A stretch of 64,000 bases of DNA from Oceanisphaera arctica (GTDB lineage: Bacteria > Pseudomonadota > Gammaproteobacteria > Enterobacterales > Aeromonadaceae): assembly GCF_002936955.1 (NCBI RefSeq), contig NZ_MPZM01000002.1, forward strand, positions 62,001 through 126,000, read 5' to 3'. The translations under genes and the position numbers were made by a program. Below the pieces are notes generated by a model. That model was not told the DNA's origin. It saw only the letters and a list, made by a program, of their open reading frames with translations, and made no database searches. This document shows, one piece after another, positions 26,468 to 36,188 of the stretch (within the stretch, counting starts at the first letter, position 1; each line of letters opens with the position of its first letter).

Positions 26468-29317
26468 ATGTTTTCTCTGACTGCACAAGACGTAAAAACC
26501 GGAGTCCCTCTGGCCGACAAGGCCGCCGTAATACAGGCATTGGCCGACTGGCTGGAGCAGGATGGCCATGTGGCCGCCGGTTACGGGGCCGGCATGCTGA
26601 CACGTGAAGCGCAAAACTCCACCTATCTGGGGCAGGGCATTGCCATTCCCCACGGTACTCAGGAGTGCCGTCACCTGATTAAAAATACCGGCATCAAGGC
26701 CATGCATCTACCTGATGGAGTGCCCTGGGGCGGTGGAGAAAGAGCCTACCTGGTGCTGGGCATCGCCGCCGGCTCCGATGAACATTTGGATTTGCTTAAA
26801 CAATTGGCCAGAACCTTGTCTCGGGACGGGCTGTTTGAACGGGTAAAGGCCGCCCGGCAGTCGCAGGAGGTGTTGCAACTGTTACAGGGTAACGCCGAGT
26901 CGGCAACCGAAACGAAATTCGTACTGAGCGCCGATAGGGTGGCAGTCAAGGCCCGTGCCGGCACTCTGGAACTGCTGGTCGAACAGGCCGCAACGCTGAT
27001 GCAATTGAACCCGACCGAAGAGTCGGCGTTGCAGCAGAGCGCCGGGATGTATATCGGCCAGGGCTGGTGGTTGAAACAGATCCCGGCCGACGACAAACCT
27101 GGTGCGGCCTTGCTGACCGCCAGCGGCATCACTCACCGTCAGCAGCCGGTATCCGGCCTACTGGCGCTGGCGGTAAGGGGCTCGGAACACAAGACGCTGC
27201 TGACCCGGGTGGCCGATTGGTTGGCGGCGGGCAGGGGAGCCGAGCTGGCGGGGCAGGACTCTGCCGAGGCGCTGCTGAACGTCTTGAAGCGGGGGCCGGT
27301 CTCCTTGAGCAGTCATCAAAGGACGGTGGTGGTGCGTAATACCCACGGCCTGCATGCCCGACCCGGCGCTATGTTGGTGCAGGCCGCCAAGAACTTCGAT
27401 GCCGATATTCAGGTTTGCAACCTCGACGGTGACGAACACTGGGTATCGGCCAAGAGTCTGATGAAGATGATAGGCCTGGGCGTCAAGGCCGGTCACCAGC
27501 TGGTGTTCAGAGCCGAAGGCCCGGATGCCGAGGCCGCCCTGGATGCATTGACGGAGGCGGTGAACGGGGGCCTGGGGGAGGCGTTTGTCGCCCAGGCGAC
27601 GGAGCCACAGGCCGAAGAGCACGACATTCACGAGCCGCAGGGCATCGACCCCAACACTCTGGTGCGTGGTGTGGCCGCTTCACCCGGTATTGCCATAGGG
27701 CCGGTATTCGTGGACGCCCCTCTGCGGTTCGATTATCCGCAACAGGCTGGGGATACCCAGGCCGAACAACAAAAGTTGAGTGCTGCCATAGAGCAGGCCA
27801 GTGCTGAGCTGAGCGCTACCCTGAGACGACTTAGTGATACACAGGCACGAGACATGATGTCCATGCATCGGGAGCTGCTGGCCGACTCGTCCCTTACACA
27901 AGGAGTGAGCTGCCGCATCAAACAGGGGCAGTCTGCCGCCGCCGCCTGGTGGAGCGAAATTGACTCCGCGGCTGACCGGCAGGCGGCCAGTAGTGATGCC
28001 CTGCTGGCCGAGCGGGCTGCCGACATTCGTGATATCGGTCGCCGGGTGATGGCGATTTTGTGTCATAGCCGTATGACGCCGCCCCCCGAGCATCCTTATC
28101 TCTGGCTGGCGCAGGATATCGGCCCCTCGCAGCTGGTCAACCTGGACCCGAGCCGGGTGCTGGGGCTGGTGACCGTCGGCGGTGGCGCCTCGTCTCACAG
28201 CGCCATTCTGGCTCGCTCCCTGGGTATTCCGGCGTTGGTGGCGGCGGGCGGTGCCGTGATGGCTCTGCCGTCGGGCACCGAAGCCATTCTCAATGGTGAT
28301 GACGGTACGCTTTGGGTAGCTCCCGAGGCGGCGATGCTGGAGCAGGCCCGAGTCCGTCAGCAAAGGGAGAGAGAGCAGGCCGAACAGGACTGGATGCGTC
28401 GGCACGATGCTGCCATCACGTTGGACGGGCACCGGATAGGCGTGGCTGCCAACCTGGCTGATACCGGCCAGGCGAGGGAAGTGATGGAAGTGGGCGCCGA
28501 AGGGGTGGGCCTGCTGCGTACCGAGTTTGTATTTATGGCCCGGCACAGCGAGCCGGATCTGGACGAGCAACTGGCCTTTTATCGGCAAGCGTTTGATGCC
28601 CTCGACGGTCGGCCGTTGGTGGCCCGAACCCTGGATGTGGGTGGCGACAAACCCTTGCCTTATTGGCCAGTACCCAAAGAAGACAACCCTTTCCTCGGGG
28701 TACGCGGCATAAGGCTTTGCATGCAAAAGCCCGAACTGCTGAAAACCCAGTTGCGCGCCTTGCTGATGGCCGCCGGCGACAGGCCCTTGCGCATCATGTT
28801 TCCCATGGTGGCAGACTGGTCCGAATGGCGATGGGCCAAGGCCCTGTTCGACAAGATTCAGTCTGAGGTGCAGGCCACCGATGTGCAGGTCGGCATCATG
28901 GTGGAAGTACCTTCCGTCGCCCTCAATGCCGCTGTTTTTGCCGAAGAAGTCGATTTTTTCAGTATCGGCACCAACGATCTGACCCAGTACACCCTGGCGA
29001 TGGACAGGGGCAACGGCGGACTGGCCAGACTCTCTGATGGTCTCAATCCGGCGGTGTTGCGTTTGATCAAGATGGTGGTGGATGCCGCCCATGCCAAAGG
29101 AAAATGGGTGGGAGTCTGTGGTGAGTTGGCCTCTGATCCGGTGGCGCTGCCGCTATTGTTGGGGCTGGGAGTGGACGAGCTGTCTGTCAGTCTCAAACGG
29201 GTTACACTGGTCAAGGCACAAGTGCGTGAATGGAGCCTGAGTAGCTGCCGGAAGCTGGCTGAACAGGCCTTGCAGGCAGTCGATGCTCCGGCGGTACGAC
29301 AACTATACAACAACTAA
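26468..29317 (+). CDS. fruB: Fructose-specific multiphosphoryl transfer protein (EIIA-HPr-Enzyme I)
   Basis: Cytoplasmic PTS protein of 949 residues that passes phosphate from PEP down to FruA. Domain order is EIIA-Fru (phospho-His62 in AIPHGTQE), a linker domain, HPr/FPr (His296 in THGLHARPG) and Enzyme I from about residue 396 (GVAASPGIAIGPV, phospho-His577 in GGGASSHSAI, TEFVFMAR, VCGELASDP near the C-terminus). E. coli FruB lacks the Enzyme I part; the three-part form occurs in Pseudomonas and relatives. Start at 26468 (MFSLTAQD) follows AGGTGA; an earlier in-frame ATG at 26330 lies upstream of the Cra site. First gene of fruBKA. Confidence 0.96.
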   Translation: MFSLTAQDVKTGVPLADKAAVIQALADWLEQDGHVAAGYGAGMLTREAQNSTYLGQGIAIPHGTQECRHLIKNTGIKAMHLPDGVPWGGGERAYLVLGIAAGSDEHLDLLKQLARTLSRDGLFERVKAARQSQEVLQLLQGNAESATETKFVLSADRVAVKARAGTLELLVEQAATLMQLNPTEESALQQSAGMYIGQGWWLKQIPADDKPGAALLTASGITHRQQPVSGLLALAVRGSEHKTLLTRVADWLAAGRGAELAGQDSAEALLNVLKRGPVSLSSHQRTVVVRNTHGLHARPGAMLVQAAKNFDADIQVCNLDGDEHWVSAKSLMKMIGLGVKAGHQLVFRAEGPDAEAALDALTEAVNGGLGEAFVAQATEPQAEEHDIHEPQGIDPNTLVRGVAASPGIAIGPVFVDAPLRFDYPQQAGDTQAEQQKLSAAIEQASAELSATLRRLSDTQARDMMSMHRELLADSSLTQGVSCRIKQGQSAAAAWWSEIDSAADRQAASSDALLAERAADIRDIGRRVMAILCHSRMTPPPEHPYLWLAQDIGPSQLVNLDPSRVLGLVTVGGGASSHSAILARSLGIPALVAAGGAVMALPSGTEAILNGDDGTLWVAPEAAMLEQARVRQQREREQAEQDWMRRHDAAITLDGHRIGVAANLADTGQAREVMEVGAEGVGLLRTEFVFMARHSEPDLDEQLAFYRQAFDALDGRPLVARTLDVGGDKPLPYWPVPKEDNPFLGVRGIRLCMQKPELLKTQLRALLMAAGDRPLRIMFPMVADWSEWRWAKALFDKIQSEVQATDVQVGIMVEVPSVALNAAVFAEEVDFFSIGTNDLTQYTLAMDRGNGGLARLSDGLNPAVLRLIKMVVDAAHAKGKWVGVCGELASDPVALPLLLGLGVDELSVSLKRVTLVKAQVREWSLSSCRKLAEQALQAVDAPAVRQLYNN

Positions 29318-29330
29318 TAGGAGAGGCCCG

Positions 29331-30275
29331 ATGAGCATATTAACCCTGACCCTTAATCCGGCACTGGATCTGACCGTGTCCCTGAAACCACTGAACACCG
29401 GGGCGGTCAACCTGGCCAATCACGGTCATCTTGGCGCCGCCGGCAAGGGCATCAACGTGGCCCGAGTGCTGGCCGATCTGGGGCATCGCCCCCGGGCCAC
29501 CGGTTTCCTGGGTCTGAACAACGACGCGTCCTTTCGTGCAATGTTCGAACGTTATGGTATTGAAGACGACTTCGTGCGTTTGGCTGGTGATACCCGAGTC
29601 AACGTCAAGATCAGTGAAGAGGGCGGCCGAGTTACCGATATCAATCTGCCGGGATTACAAGTGGAGAAGAGCGATTGGAACCGACTGCTGGCGCGACTTG
29701 AGTCGCTTGAGCGTCATTTCGACACTCTGGTGGTGGCGGGCAGCCTGCCGCCCGGGGTCTATCCCAAGCAGCTCGAGGGGCTGATCGACATGTGGCGCGA
29801 ACGGGGCAAACTGGTATTGCTGGATGCGAGTGGCGAGACGCTTCGCGTTGGTATTAAAGGCTTTCCCGCCTTGATCAAGCCCAACATCGACGAGCTGGTC
29901 GATTTGGTCGGACGCCCCATTCGTGATGAGGCTGATCTGGCCGACTGTGCCCGGGAACTTCAGCAACAAGGCATTCAGCATATAGTGGTATCAAACGGTG
30001 CCGAGGGTGTGCACTGGTTCAGCCCTAGAGGGGCTTGGAAGGCCCGGGTACCGAAGGTAAAAGTGGTCAGCACAGTGGGTGCCGGAGACAGTCTGGTGGC
30101 CGGGCTTTGTGCCGGGCTGCTGGAAGGCCGGGATGAAGCTTTTACCCTGCGGCGTGCAGTCGCTCTGTCGATCATGGCGGTGACTCAGGTGGGTGTCGGT
30201 ATCAGCAATAAGCAGCAATTGAATGATTATCAGGATGCCATTGAAATTACGCAACTAGAGCCGAGCAAAGTGTAA
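29331..30275 (+). CDS. fruK: 1-Phosphofructokinase
   Basis: Phosphorylates fructose 1-phosphate to fructose 1,6-bisphosphate. 314 residues of the PfkB sugar-kinase fold: LNPALDLTV at the start, AAGKGINVARVL for substrate binding, and the catalytic VSTVGAGDSLVAGL with Asp as base. AGGAGAGG precedes the ATG. It lies 13 bp after fruB, and its stop overlaps the fruA start (TAATG). Confidence 0.96.
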   Translation: MSILTLTLNPALDLTVSLKPLNTGAVNLANHGHLGAAGKGINVARVLADLGHRPRATGFLGLNNDASFRAMFERYGIEDDFVRLAGDTRVNVKISEEGGRVTDINLPGLQVEKSDWNRLLARLESLERHFDTLVVAGSLPPGVYPKQLEGLIDMWRERGKLVLLDASGETLRVGIKGFPALIKPNIDELVDLVGRPIRDEADLADCARELQQQGIQHIVVSNGAEGVHWFSPRGAWKARVPKVKVVSTVGAGDSLVAGLCAGLLEGRDEAFTLRRAVALSIMAVTQVGVGISNKQQLNDYQDAIEITQLEPSKV

Positions 30276-31999
30276 TGAAAACCTTGGTTATTACCGCTTG
30301 CCCCAGCGGCATGGCCAGCAGTTATCTGGCCGCCCGCTTGTTGCGCCAGGCGGCACAGGATCTGGGCTGGCAGACGAGCGTGGAATGTTACAGCCAGCTT
30401 GAGCCGGTCACGACCTTCACCCCGGCGCAGATCGAGGATGCCGAACTGGTGCTGGTAGCGGCGGATACACCACTGGATCTGTCCCGCTTCATCGGCAAGT
30501 CGCTGTATCGAAGTGATATTCAATCGGCACTTAATGAGCCCAGGTCCTGGCTGCAACAGGGCAGGGAGCAGGCGGTGATGCAGGAGGAAGGCACACCGGC
30601 GGCCGGGGTGAAACTGGTGGCCATTACCGCTTGTCCGACCGGAGTGGCGCATACCTTTATGTCTGCCGAGGCGCTGAGCGAGGCCGCCAACGCCATGGAG
30701 ATTCAGATCAAGGTGGAAACACAGGGCTCGGTCGGTGCCCAGAACGCGCTGACCGCCGCCGACATCAAAGCCGCCGATGCGGTGATAGTGGCGGCAGACA
30801 TAGAGGTGGATCTGAGCCGGTTTGACGGTAAACGAGTTTATCGCACCAGTACCGGGACGGCGCTGAAAAAACCGCAACACACCCTGAAGAGTGCCCAGGC
30901 TGAAGCCCGATTATACCGGCACAAGGGAAAGAACCCGGCGGGAGCAGACGGGACTAATAACCTGCAAGATGACAAGCAGGCCGGCCCTTATCAGCATCTG
31001 CTGACCGGGGTGTCGTTCATGTTGCCGATGGTGGTCGCCGGCGGTCTGATTATTGCGTTGTCGTTCGTGTTTGGCATCGAGGCGTTCAAGGAAGAAGGCA
31101 GCCTGGCAGCGGCGCTGATGCAAATCGGCGGGGCCTCGGCCTTTGCCCTGATGATACCGGTGCTGTCTGGCTATATCGCCTATTCCATTGCCGACCGGCC
31201 GGGCATTGCTCCCGGCATGATTGGCGGCATGCTGGCCAGCACCCTGGGTGCCGGTTTTATCGGCGGCATCATCGGCGGTTTTCTGGCTGGCTACAGTGCT
31301 CGTTATCTGGCGAACAAAGTGCCGATGCCCACCAGCCTGATGGCGCTGAAACCCATATTGATTATTCCGCTGTTTGCCAGCCTCTTTACCGGCCTGGTGA
31401 TGATTTACGTGGTCGGTGGGCCGGTGGCGTTGGTGATGACCACCATGACCGACTTTCTCAACAACATGGGCTCGGCCAATGCGGTGCTGCTCGGTATCAT
31501 TCTCGGCGCCATGATGTGCTTCGACATGGGCGGCCCGGTCAACAAGGCGGCCTATGCCTTTTCGGTCGGGCTGCTGGCATCACAAACCTACGGCCCCATG
31601 GCGGCGGCCATGGCGGCAGGCATGGTGCCGGCGCTGGCCATGGGTATTGCCACCTTTCTCGCCCGGCGCAAGTTCAACAAGAGCGAGCAGGAGGCAGGCA
31701 AGGCCTCTTTCGTGCTGGGATTGTGCTTTATCTCCGAAGGTGCCATTCCCTTCGCCGCACGGGACCCGTTGCGGGTGATCCCCTGCTGCATGCTCGGCGG
31801 CGCACTCACCGGGGCCCTGTCCATGTACTTTGGCGCCAAACTGTTGGCCCCCCATGGCGGCATCTTCGTGTTTTTTATTCCCAATGCCATTCAGCAACTG
31901 CAGTGGTATGTGCCAGCCATTGCCGCCGGATCCCTGGTCAGTGGCGTGCTTTACTCGGTACTGAAGCGCAGCGACGCTCAGATGTTGGCGGGAAAATAA
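30275..31999 (+). CDS. fruA: PTS fructose transporter subunit EIIB'BC
   Basis: Inner-membrane permease of 574 residues that takes up fructose as fructose 1-phosphate. Two EIIB domains come first: residues 1-100 (TACPSGMASSYLAA, Cys9) and about 113-215 (TACPTGVAHTFMSAE, Cys120, the phospho site). The EIIC domain with about 8-10 helices runs from 240. In E. coli FruA the first EIIB copy has lost its Cys; here it keeps one. Last gene of fruBKA. Confidence 0.95.
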   Translation: MKTLVITACPSGMASSYLAARLLRQAAQDLGWQTSVECYSQLEPVTTFTPAQIEDAELVLVAADTPLDLSRFIGKSLYRSDIQSALNEPRSWLQQGREQAVMQEEGTPAAGVKLVAITACPTGVAHTFMSAEALSEAANAMEIQIKVETQGSVGAQNALTAADIKAADAVIVAADIEVDLSRFDGKRVYRTSTGTALKKPQHTLKSAQAEARLYRHKGKNPAGADGTNNLQDDKQAGPYQHLLTGVSFMLPMVVAGGLIIALSFVFGIEAFKEEGSLAAALMQIGGASAFALMIPVLSGYIAYSIADRPGIAPGMIGGMLASTLGAGFIGGIIGGFLAGYSARYLANKVPMPTSLMALKPILIIPLFASLFTGLVMIYVVGGPVALVMTTMTDFLNNMGSANAVLLGIILGAMMCFDMGGPVNKAAYAFSVGLLASQTYGPMAAAMAAGMVPALAMGIATFLARRKFNKSEQEAGKASFVLGLCFISEGAIPFAARDPLRVIPCCMLGGALTGALSMYFGAKLLAPHGGIFVFFIPNAIQQLQWYVPAIAAGSLVSGVLYSVLKRSDAQMLAGK

Positions 32000-32056
32000 A
32001 TCGTGAGGGATGAAGTGTGAGGGGGTATCTGTCACTCCTCACGTTTTAATACCAAC

Positions 32057-32085
32057 AAAAAAGCCCCGGGCAATGACCCGAGGCT
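32057..32085 (-). terminator. Terminator of ribA
   Basis: On the minus strand, AGCCTCGGGTC-ATTG-CCCGGGGCTTTTTTG. It lies 26 bp past the ribA stop and convergent with fruA. Confidence 0.8.
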
Positions 32086-32110
32086 CCGATACCGCGTGAA
32101 GATGTTGGCA

Positions 32111-32704
32111 TCATTCCTTAAGCATATGGCCCAGTTTGCCGGCTTTGGTGTCCAGGTAATGCTCGTTGAAGGGATTACGCCCTTCCTGCAGCGGTATACG
32201 CTCTACCACTTCGATACCGAAGTTTTCCATCGCCTTGACCTTGCGCGGGTTGTTGGTCATCAGCTTCATCTGCTTGACGCCCAGGCCGTGCAGCATATCG
32301 GCACAAATGGTGTAGTCGCGCATGTCGGCGGCAAAACCCAGCTCGACGTTGGCTTCCACCGTGTCCTTGCCCTGATCCTGCAGGTGATAGGCATGAATCT
32401 TGTTGAGCAGGCCTATGCCTCGTCCTTCCTGGCGCACATAGAGCAGTATGCCGCGCCCTTCCTTGGCTATTCTTTCCATAGCGGCCTGCAGCTGAAAGCC
32501 GCAGTCGCAACGCAGGCTGAACAGAGCATCACCGGTCAGACACTCGGAGTGAATGCGGCCCAGTACCGGCTGTCCATCGTCGATATTCCCCATCACCAGG
32601 GCGGCATGATCCTTGCCGGTGCCTTTTTCTTCAAACCCGATCAGGGTAAAGGTGCCCCAGGGTGTCGGCAGTTTTGAGTTTGCCATCCGGGTAACACTGC
32701 TCAT
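32111..32704 (-). CDS. ribA: GTP cyclohydrolase II
   Basis: First step of riboflavin synthesis: GTP to 2,5-diamino-6-ribosylamino-pyrimidinone phosphate, formate and pyrophosphate. 197 residues, the E. coli RibA length, without a fused RibB domain. Zinc cysteines are in [17 protein letters not shown], with [13 protein letters not shown] and [10 protein letters not shown] as other signatures. AGAGGAA precedes the ATG at 32704. Divergent from cmk. Confidence 0.97.
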   Translation of the reverse strand: MSSVTRMANSKLPTPWGTFTLIGFEEKGTGKDHAALVMGNIDDGQPVLGRIHSECLTGDALFSLRCDCGFQLQAAMERIAKEGRGILLYVRQEGRGIGLLNKIHAYHLQDQGKDTVEANVELGFAADMRDYTICADMLHGLGVKQMKLMTNNPRKVKAMENFGIEVVERIPLQEGRNPFNEHYLDTKAGKLGHMLKE

Positions 32705-32838
32705 GGCGTTCCTCTTTTGATTATCAAGTAACAAAAAATGGCGCTCATTGTAAAGCGGATGGGCGTGCAGGTATAGGCGCAATATCGGCTTAGGTCGCGC
32801 GATGGCTTTATTTTTATCGTGTTAATGAATTGTGAGTT

Positions 32839-32867
32839 ATGCCTTTATATGTCAACTCGGGTATAAT
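32839..32867 (+). promoter_or_regulatory. Probable cmk promoter
   Basis: A perfect TATAAT at 32862-32867, 53 bp before cmk. The -35 region (about 32839-32844) is poor. Confidence 0.4.
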
Positions 32868-32919
32868 GCCGGCCGCGCGGCACTAGGTGCCCAGACTAAT
32901 TTATTCATTGGAGAATGCC

Positions 32920-33597
32920 ATGACTGAACAAGCTCCCGTCATTACCGTGGATGGCCCAGGCGGCGCCGGCAAGGGAACCCTTTGTCAGTTGCTGGCCGAG
33001 AAACTGGAATGGCACCTGCTTGATTCCGGCGCTATCTATCGCGTACTGGCACTGGCGGCCCGGCATCACAATGTGGCGCTGGACGATGAAACCGGATTGT
33101 TGCCATTGGCGGCCCACCTGGATGTACAGTTTCCGGTGGTAGATGGTCACATCAAGACCATCCTCGAAGGAGAAGACGTTTCCCGTTCTATTCGCACCGA
33201 ACAAATGGGAGACGCTGCCAGCAAGGTCGCTGCCTTTCCCCGGGTTCGAGAAGCCCTGCTTCGGCGTCAGCGCGCCTTCCGGGCCAGTCCCGGTCTGATT
33301 GCCGACGGTCGGGATATGGGTACCGTGGTTTTCCCCGATGCACCGGTCAAAATTTTCCTCGATGCCAGCGCCGAAGAAAGGGCGCAGCGGCGGCTTATTC
33401 AGTTGCAAGACAAGGGCTTTGATGTTAGTTTTGACCGTCTTTTAAGCGAAATTCAGACGCGTGACGAGCGAGATCGCAATCGAGCCGTAGCGCCGCTTAA
33501 AGCCGCAGCCGATGCCCTGGTGATCGACTCGACCAACTTATCCATTACACAAGTACTGGACAAAGTGCTGAGTCATACTAAGGTTAAGCTCGGTTAA
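32920..33597 (+). CDS. cmk: Cytidylate kinase
   Basis: Phosphorylates CMP and dCMP. 225 residues with P-loop [15 protein letters not shown] at residues 11-25, SGAIYRVLA, and [13 protein letters not shown], the NMP-binding motif. GGAG precedes the ATG. It is directly upstream of rpsA, the usual gammaproteobacterial order, so part of rpsA transcription may start here. Confidence 0.97.
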   Translation: MTEQAPVITVDGPGGAGKGTLCQLLAEKLEWHLLDSGAIYRVLALAARHHNVALDDETGLLPLAAHLDVQFPVVDGHIKTILEGEDVSRSIRTEQMGDAASKVAAFPRVREALLRRQRAFRASPGLIADGRDMGTVVFPDAPVKIFLDASAEERAQRRLIQLQDKGFDVSFDRLLSEIQTRDERDRNRAVAPLKAAADALVIDSTNLSITQVLDKVLSHTKVKLG

Positions 33598-33649
33598 GCT
33601 TTATTTCGGTTAAAAAAAGCACGAAAGAAAAGATAAGTTAAGCGAGGTC

Positions 33650-33762
33650 GCTGATGCGGCCTGGCCCTGCCCGCCCCAAGGAAGGGACGGGTCTATGCTA
33701 ATCACCCCACCGGTGCCGGATTGCCCTGTGGATGTTCAACTTAAAAAGTGTATTCATTAAAC
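33650..33762 (+). promoter_or_regulatory. Structured rpsA leader with a GGA loop
   Basis: The rpsA start has no Shine-Dalgarno site. Instead, the leader forms a hairpin at 33670-33691 with stem CCCGcCCC / GGGaCGGG and loop AAGGAA, and a second likely stem around 33707-33732. GGA in hairpin loops is the known pattern of E. coli rpsA leaders, which S1 itself binds for translation and self-repression. Confidence 0.55.
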
Positions 33763-35433
33763 ATGATTGAATCTTTTGCCCAACTCTTTGAAGAGTCTCT
33801 GAAAGAACTGGAAACCCGTCCGGGTTCCATTGTTAAAGGTACTGTAGTAGCCATCGAGAACGGTATCGTTCTGGTTGACGCAGGCCTGAAGTCTGAATCC
33901 GCCGTCCCTGCCGAGCAGTTCAAAAATGCTCAGGGCGAGCTGGAAGTCAGCGTTGGCGACGTTGTAGACGTAGCGCTGGACGCGGTAGAAGACGGTTTCG
34001 GTGAGACTCTGCTTTCCCGCGAAAAAGCGAAGCGCCACGAGTCCTGGCTGCAACTGGAAAAAGCCTACGAAGATCAAGAAACCGTTATCGGTGTGATCAA
34101 CGGCAAGGTCAAGGGTGGCTTCACTGTAGAAGTGAACACTATCCGTGCATTCCTGCCTGGTTCGCTGGTTGACGTACGCCCGGTACGCGACACGCTGCAC
34201 CTGGAAGGTAAAGAGCTTGAGTTCAAAGTGATCAAGCTGGACCAGAAGCGCAACAACGTTGTTGTTTCTCGTCGTGCCGTTATCGAAACTGAAAACAGTG
34301 CCGAGCGCGAGCAGCTGCTTGAGAACCTGCAAGAAGGTCAAGAAGTTAAAGGTATCGTCAAGAACCTGACCGACTACGGTGCTTTCGTAGACCTGGGCGG
34401 CGTAGATGGCCTGCTGCACATTACCGACATGGCCTGGAAGCGCGTTAAGCATCCAAGCGAAATCGTGAACGTGGGTGACGAAATCAACGTTAAAGTGCTG
34501 AAGTTCGACCGTGAGCGCACTCGTGTGTCTCTGGGTCTGAAGCAGCTGGGTGAAGATCCGTGGGTTGATATCGCTAACCGTTACCCAGAAGGCACTCGTC
34601 TGTCTGGCCGCGTGACCAACCTGACCGACTACGGCTGCTTCGTTGAAATCGAAGAAGGCGTTGAAGGCCTGGTACACGTGTCTGAAATGGACTGGACCAA
34701 CAAGAACATCCACCCATCTAAAGTGGTTTCTGTTGGCGACAGCGTAGACGTAATGGTGCTGGATATCGACGAAGAACGTCGTCGTATCTCTCTGGGTCTG
34801 AAGCAGTGCAAATCTAACCCCTGGCAGCTGTTTGCGGAAACCCACAACAAGGGTGACCGTGTTTCCGGTAAGATCAAGTCAATCACTGACTTCGGTATCT
34901 TCATCGGTCTGGACGGCGGCATCGACGGTCTGGTTCACCTGTCCGACATTTCTTGGAGCGGTGGCGAAGAAGCCGTTCGTGAATTCAAGAAAGGCGACGA
35001 GATTGACGCCGTTGTTCTGCAGGTCGATCCCGAGCGCGAACGCATCAGCCTGGGTGTGAAGCAAATCGACGAAGACCCCTTCAACAAGTACCTGTCTGAC
35101 AACAAGAAAGGTGCTATCGTTAAGGGTACCATCACTGCCGTTGACGCCAAAGGCGCCGTGGTTGAGATGGAAGAAGGCGTGGAAGGTTATGTCCGTGTTG
35201 CCGACATCTCCCGCGACCGCATCGAAGACGCATCCACAGTACTGAAAGTGGGTGAAGAAATCGAAGCGCGTTTCATGGGCGTAGATCGCAAGAACCGTAC
35301 TCTGAGCTTGTCTATCCGTGCGAAAGACGAAGCAGAAGATAAAGTAGTTCTGGATAACCTGAACCAACAGCAACCTGAAGATGTTGGTTTGAGTGCCATG
35401 GCTGAAGCCTTCAAGGCTGCCAAAGGCGAATAA
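33763..35433 (+). CDS. rpsA: 30S ribosomal protein S1
   Basis: RNA-binding ribosomal protein needed for initiation on most mRNAs. 556 residues, one shorter than E. coli S1, with six S1 repeats. The first two are degenerate; repeats 3-6 show [45 protein letters not shown] and [15 protein letters not shown]. Start at 33763 ([12 protein letters not shown]) fits the family. Codon use is that of a highly expressed gene (many CTG, GGT, CGT, AAC). Followed by a terminator and ihfB. Confidence 0.98.
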   Translation: MIESFAQLFEESLKELETRPGSIVKGTVVAIENGIVLVDAGLKSESAVPAEQFKNAQGELEVSVGDVVDVALDAVEDGFGETLLSREKAKRHESWLQLEKAYEDQETVIGVINGKVKGGFTVEVNTIRAFLPGSLVDVRPVRDTLHLEGKELEFKVIKLDQKRNNVVVSRRAVIETENSAEREQLLENLQEGQEVKGIVKNLTDYGAFVDLGGVDGLLHITDMAWKRVKHPSEIVNVGDEINVKVLKFDRERTRVSLGLKQLGEDPWVDIANRYPEGTRLSGRVTNLTDYGCFVEIEEGVEGLVHVSEMDWTNKNIHPSKVVSVGDSVDVMVLDIDEERRRISLGLKQCKSNPWQLFAETHNKGDRVSGKIKSITDFGIFIGLDGGIDGLVHLSDISWSGGEEAVREFKKGDEIDAVVLQVDPERERISLGVKQIDEDPFNKYLSDNKKGAIVKGTITAVDAKGAVVEMEEGVEGYVRVADISRDRIEDASTVLKVGEEIEARFMGVDRKNRTLSLSIRAKDEAEDKVVLDNLNQQQPEDVGLSAMAEAFKAAKGE

Positions 35434-35447
35434 GCCTTTCCAAATGT

Positions 35448-35476
35448 AAAAGGGGGCCTTCGCGCCCCCTTTTTGT
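35448..35476 (+). terminator. Terminator between rpsA and ihfB
   Basis: AAAAGGGGGC-CTTC-GCGCCCCCTTTTT, a strong GC stem with T-run, so ihfB probably also has its own promoter or gets partial read-through. Confidence 0.88.
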
Positions 35477-35502
35477 TGTCTGGTGATCAGGAGAAACACA
35501 TC

Positions 35503-35784
35503 ATGACCAAATCCGATCTCATTGAAAGACTGTCAGAGCAGTACAGCCACCTCTCCGCCAAGGAAGTGGAAAATGCCATCAAGGAAATTCTCGAACAGAT
35601 GGCATCGACCCTGCAAACAGGCGACCGCATTGAAATCAGAGGCTTTGGCAGCTTTTCATTGCATTATCGGGCACCCCGACAGGGGCGTAACCCGAAAACC
35701 GGCGAAAAAGTGGAGTTGACCGGTAAATACGTACCGCATTTCAAACCCGGTAAAGAATTACGCGAGCGGGTTAACCCTGCCTGA
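35503..35784 (+). CDS. ihfB: Integration host factor subunit beta
   Basis: DNA-bending nucleoid protein, half of the IhfA-IhfB dimer. 93 residues with the HU/IHF signature [20 protein letters not shown] and the arm Pro. Starts [11 protein letters not shown], as IhfB does. GGAGAA precedes the ATG. The IhfA gene is not in this window. Confidence 0.97.
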   Translation: MTKSDLIERLSEQYSHLSAKEVENAIKEILEQMASTLQTGDRIEIRGFGSFSLHYRAPRQGRNPKTGEKVELTGKYVPHFKPGKELRERVNPA

Positions 35785-35892
35785 GTACACATCAGTTTGT
35801 TCTATATCACTTTTCATGGCAACTCGACTGGCGAGCATCCGGCTTTTACGGGATAATGCCAATACTCGAAATCAGGAAGTTGAGAGGGTAAG

Positions 35893-36180
35893 GTGAAAAT
35901 TATTTTTGGCCTGGTAATCCTGGCAATTCTGTTTGCAGTAGGACTGACACTGGGCTCGCAAAACGATCAGCTGGTTCATGTTAACTATCTGCTGGCGCAG
36001 GGCGACTATCGCCTTTCTACATTACTGGCGGTGGTATTTGTGGCCGGTTTTGTTATCGGCTGGCTGGTGTTCGGTCTGATATTACTGCGTCTCAAGATGA
36101 ACAACAGTGGTTTGCGCAAGAAAGTCGAGCGTCAACAAAGGGAATTGGAAGAGCTCAGAGCATTGCCCATTAAGGATTAA
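35893..36180 (+). CDS. lapA: LPS assembly protein A (YciS)
   Basis: A 95-residue inner-membrane protein with two helices (about 3-22 and 42-67) and a cytoplasmic coiled-coil tail (LRKKVERQQRELEELRAL). It works with LapB in control of LpxC level and LPS synthesis. Start is GTG at 35893 with GAGAGG upstream. lapB begins 8 bp after its stop. Confidence 0.92.
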   Translation: MKIIFGLVILAILFAVGLTLGSQNDQLVHVNYLLAQGDYRLSTLLAVVFVAGFVIGWLVFGLILLRLKMNNSGLRKKVERQQRELEELRALPIKD

Positions 36181-36188
36181 CGAGCCCT

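Noticed and set aside
27680-29092. 470-codon minus-strand open frame
   Set aside because: Antisense to the Enzyme I part of fruB, without domain or ribosome-site support.
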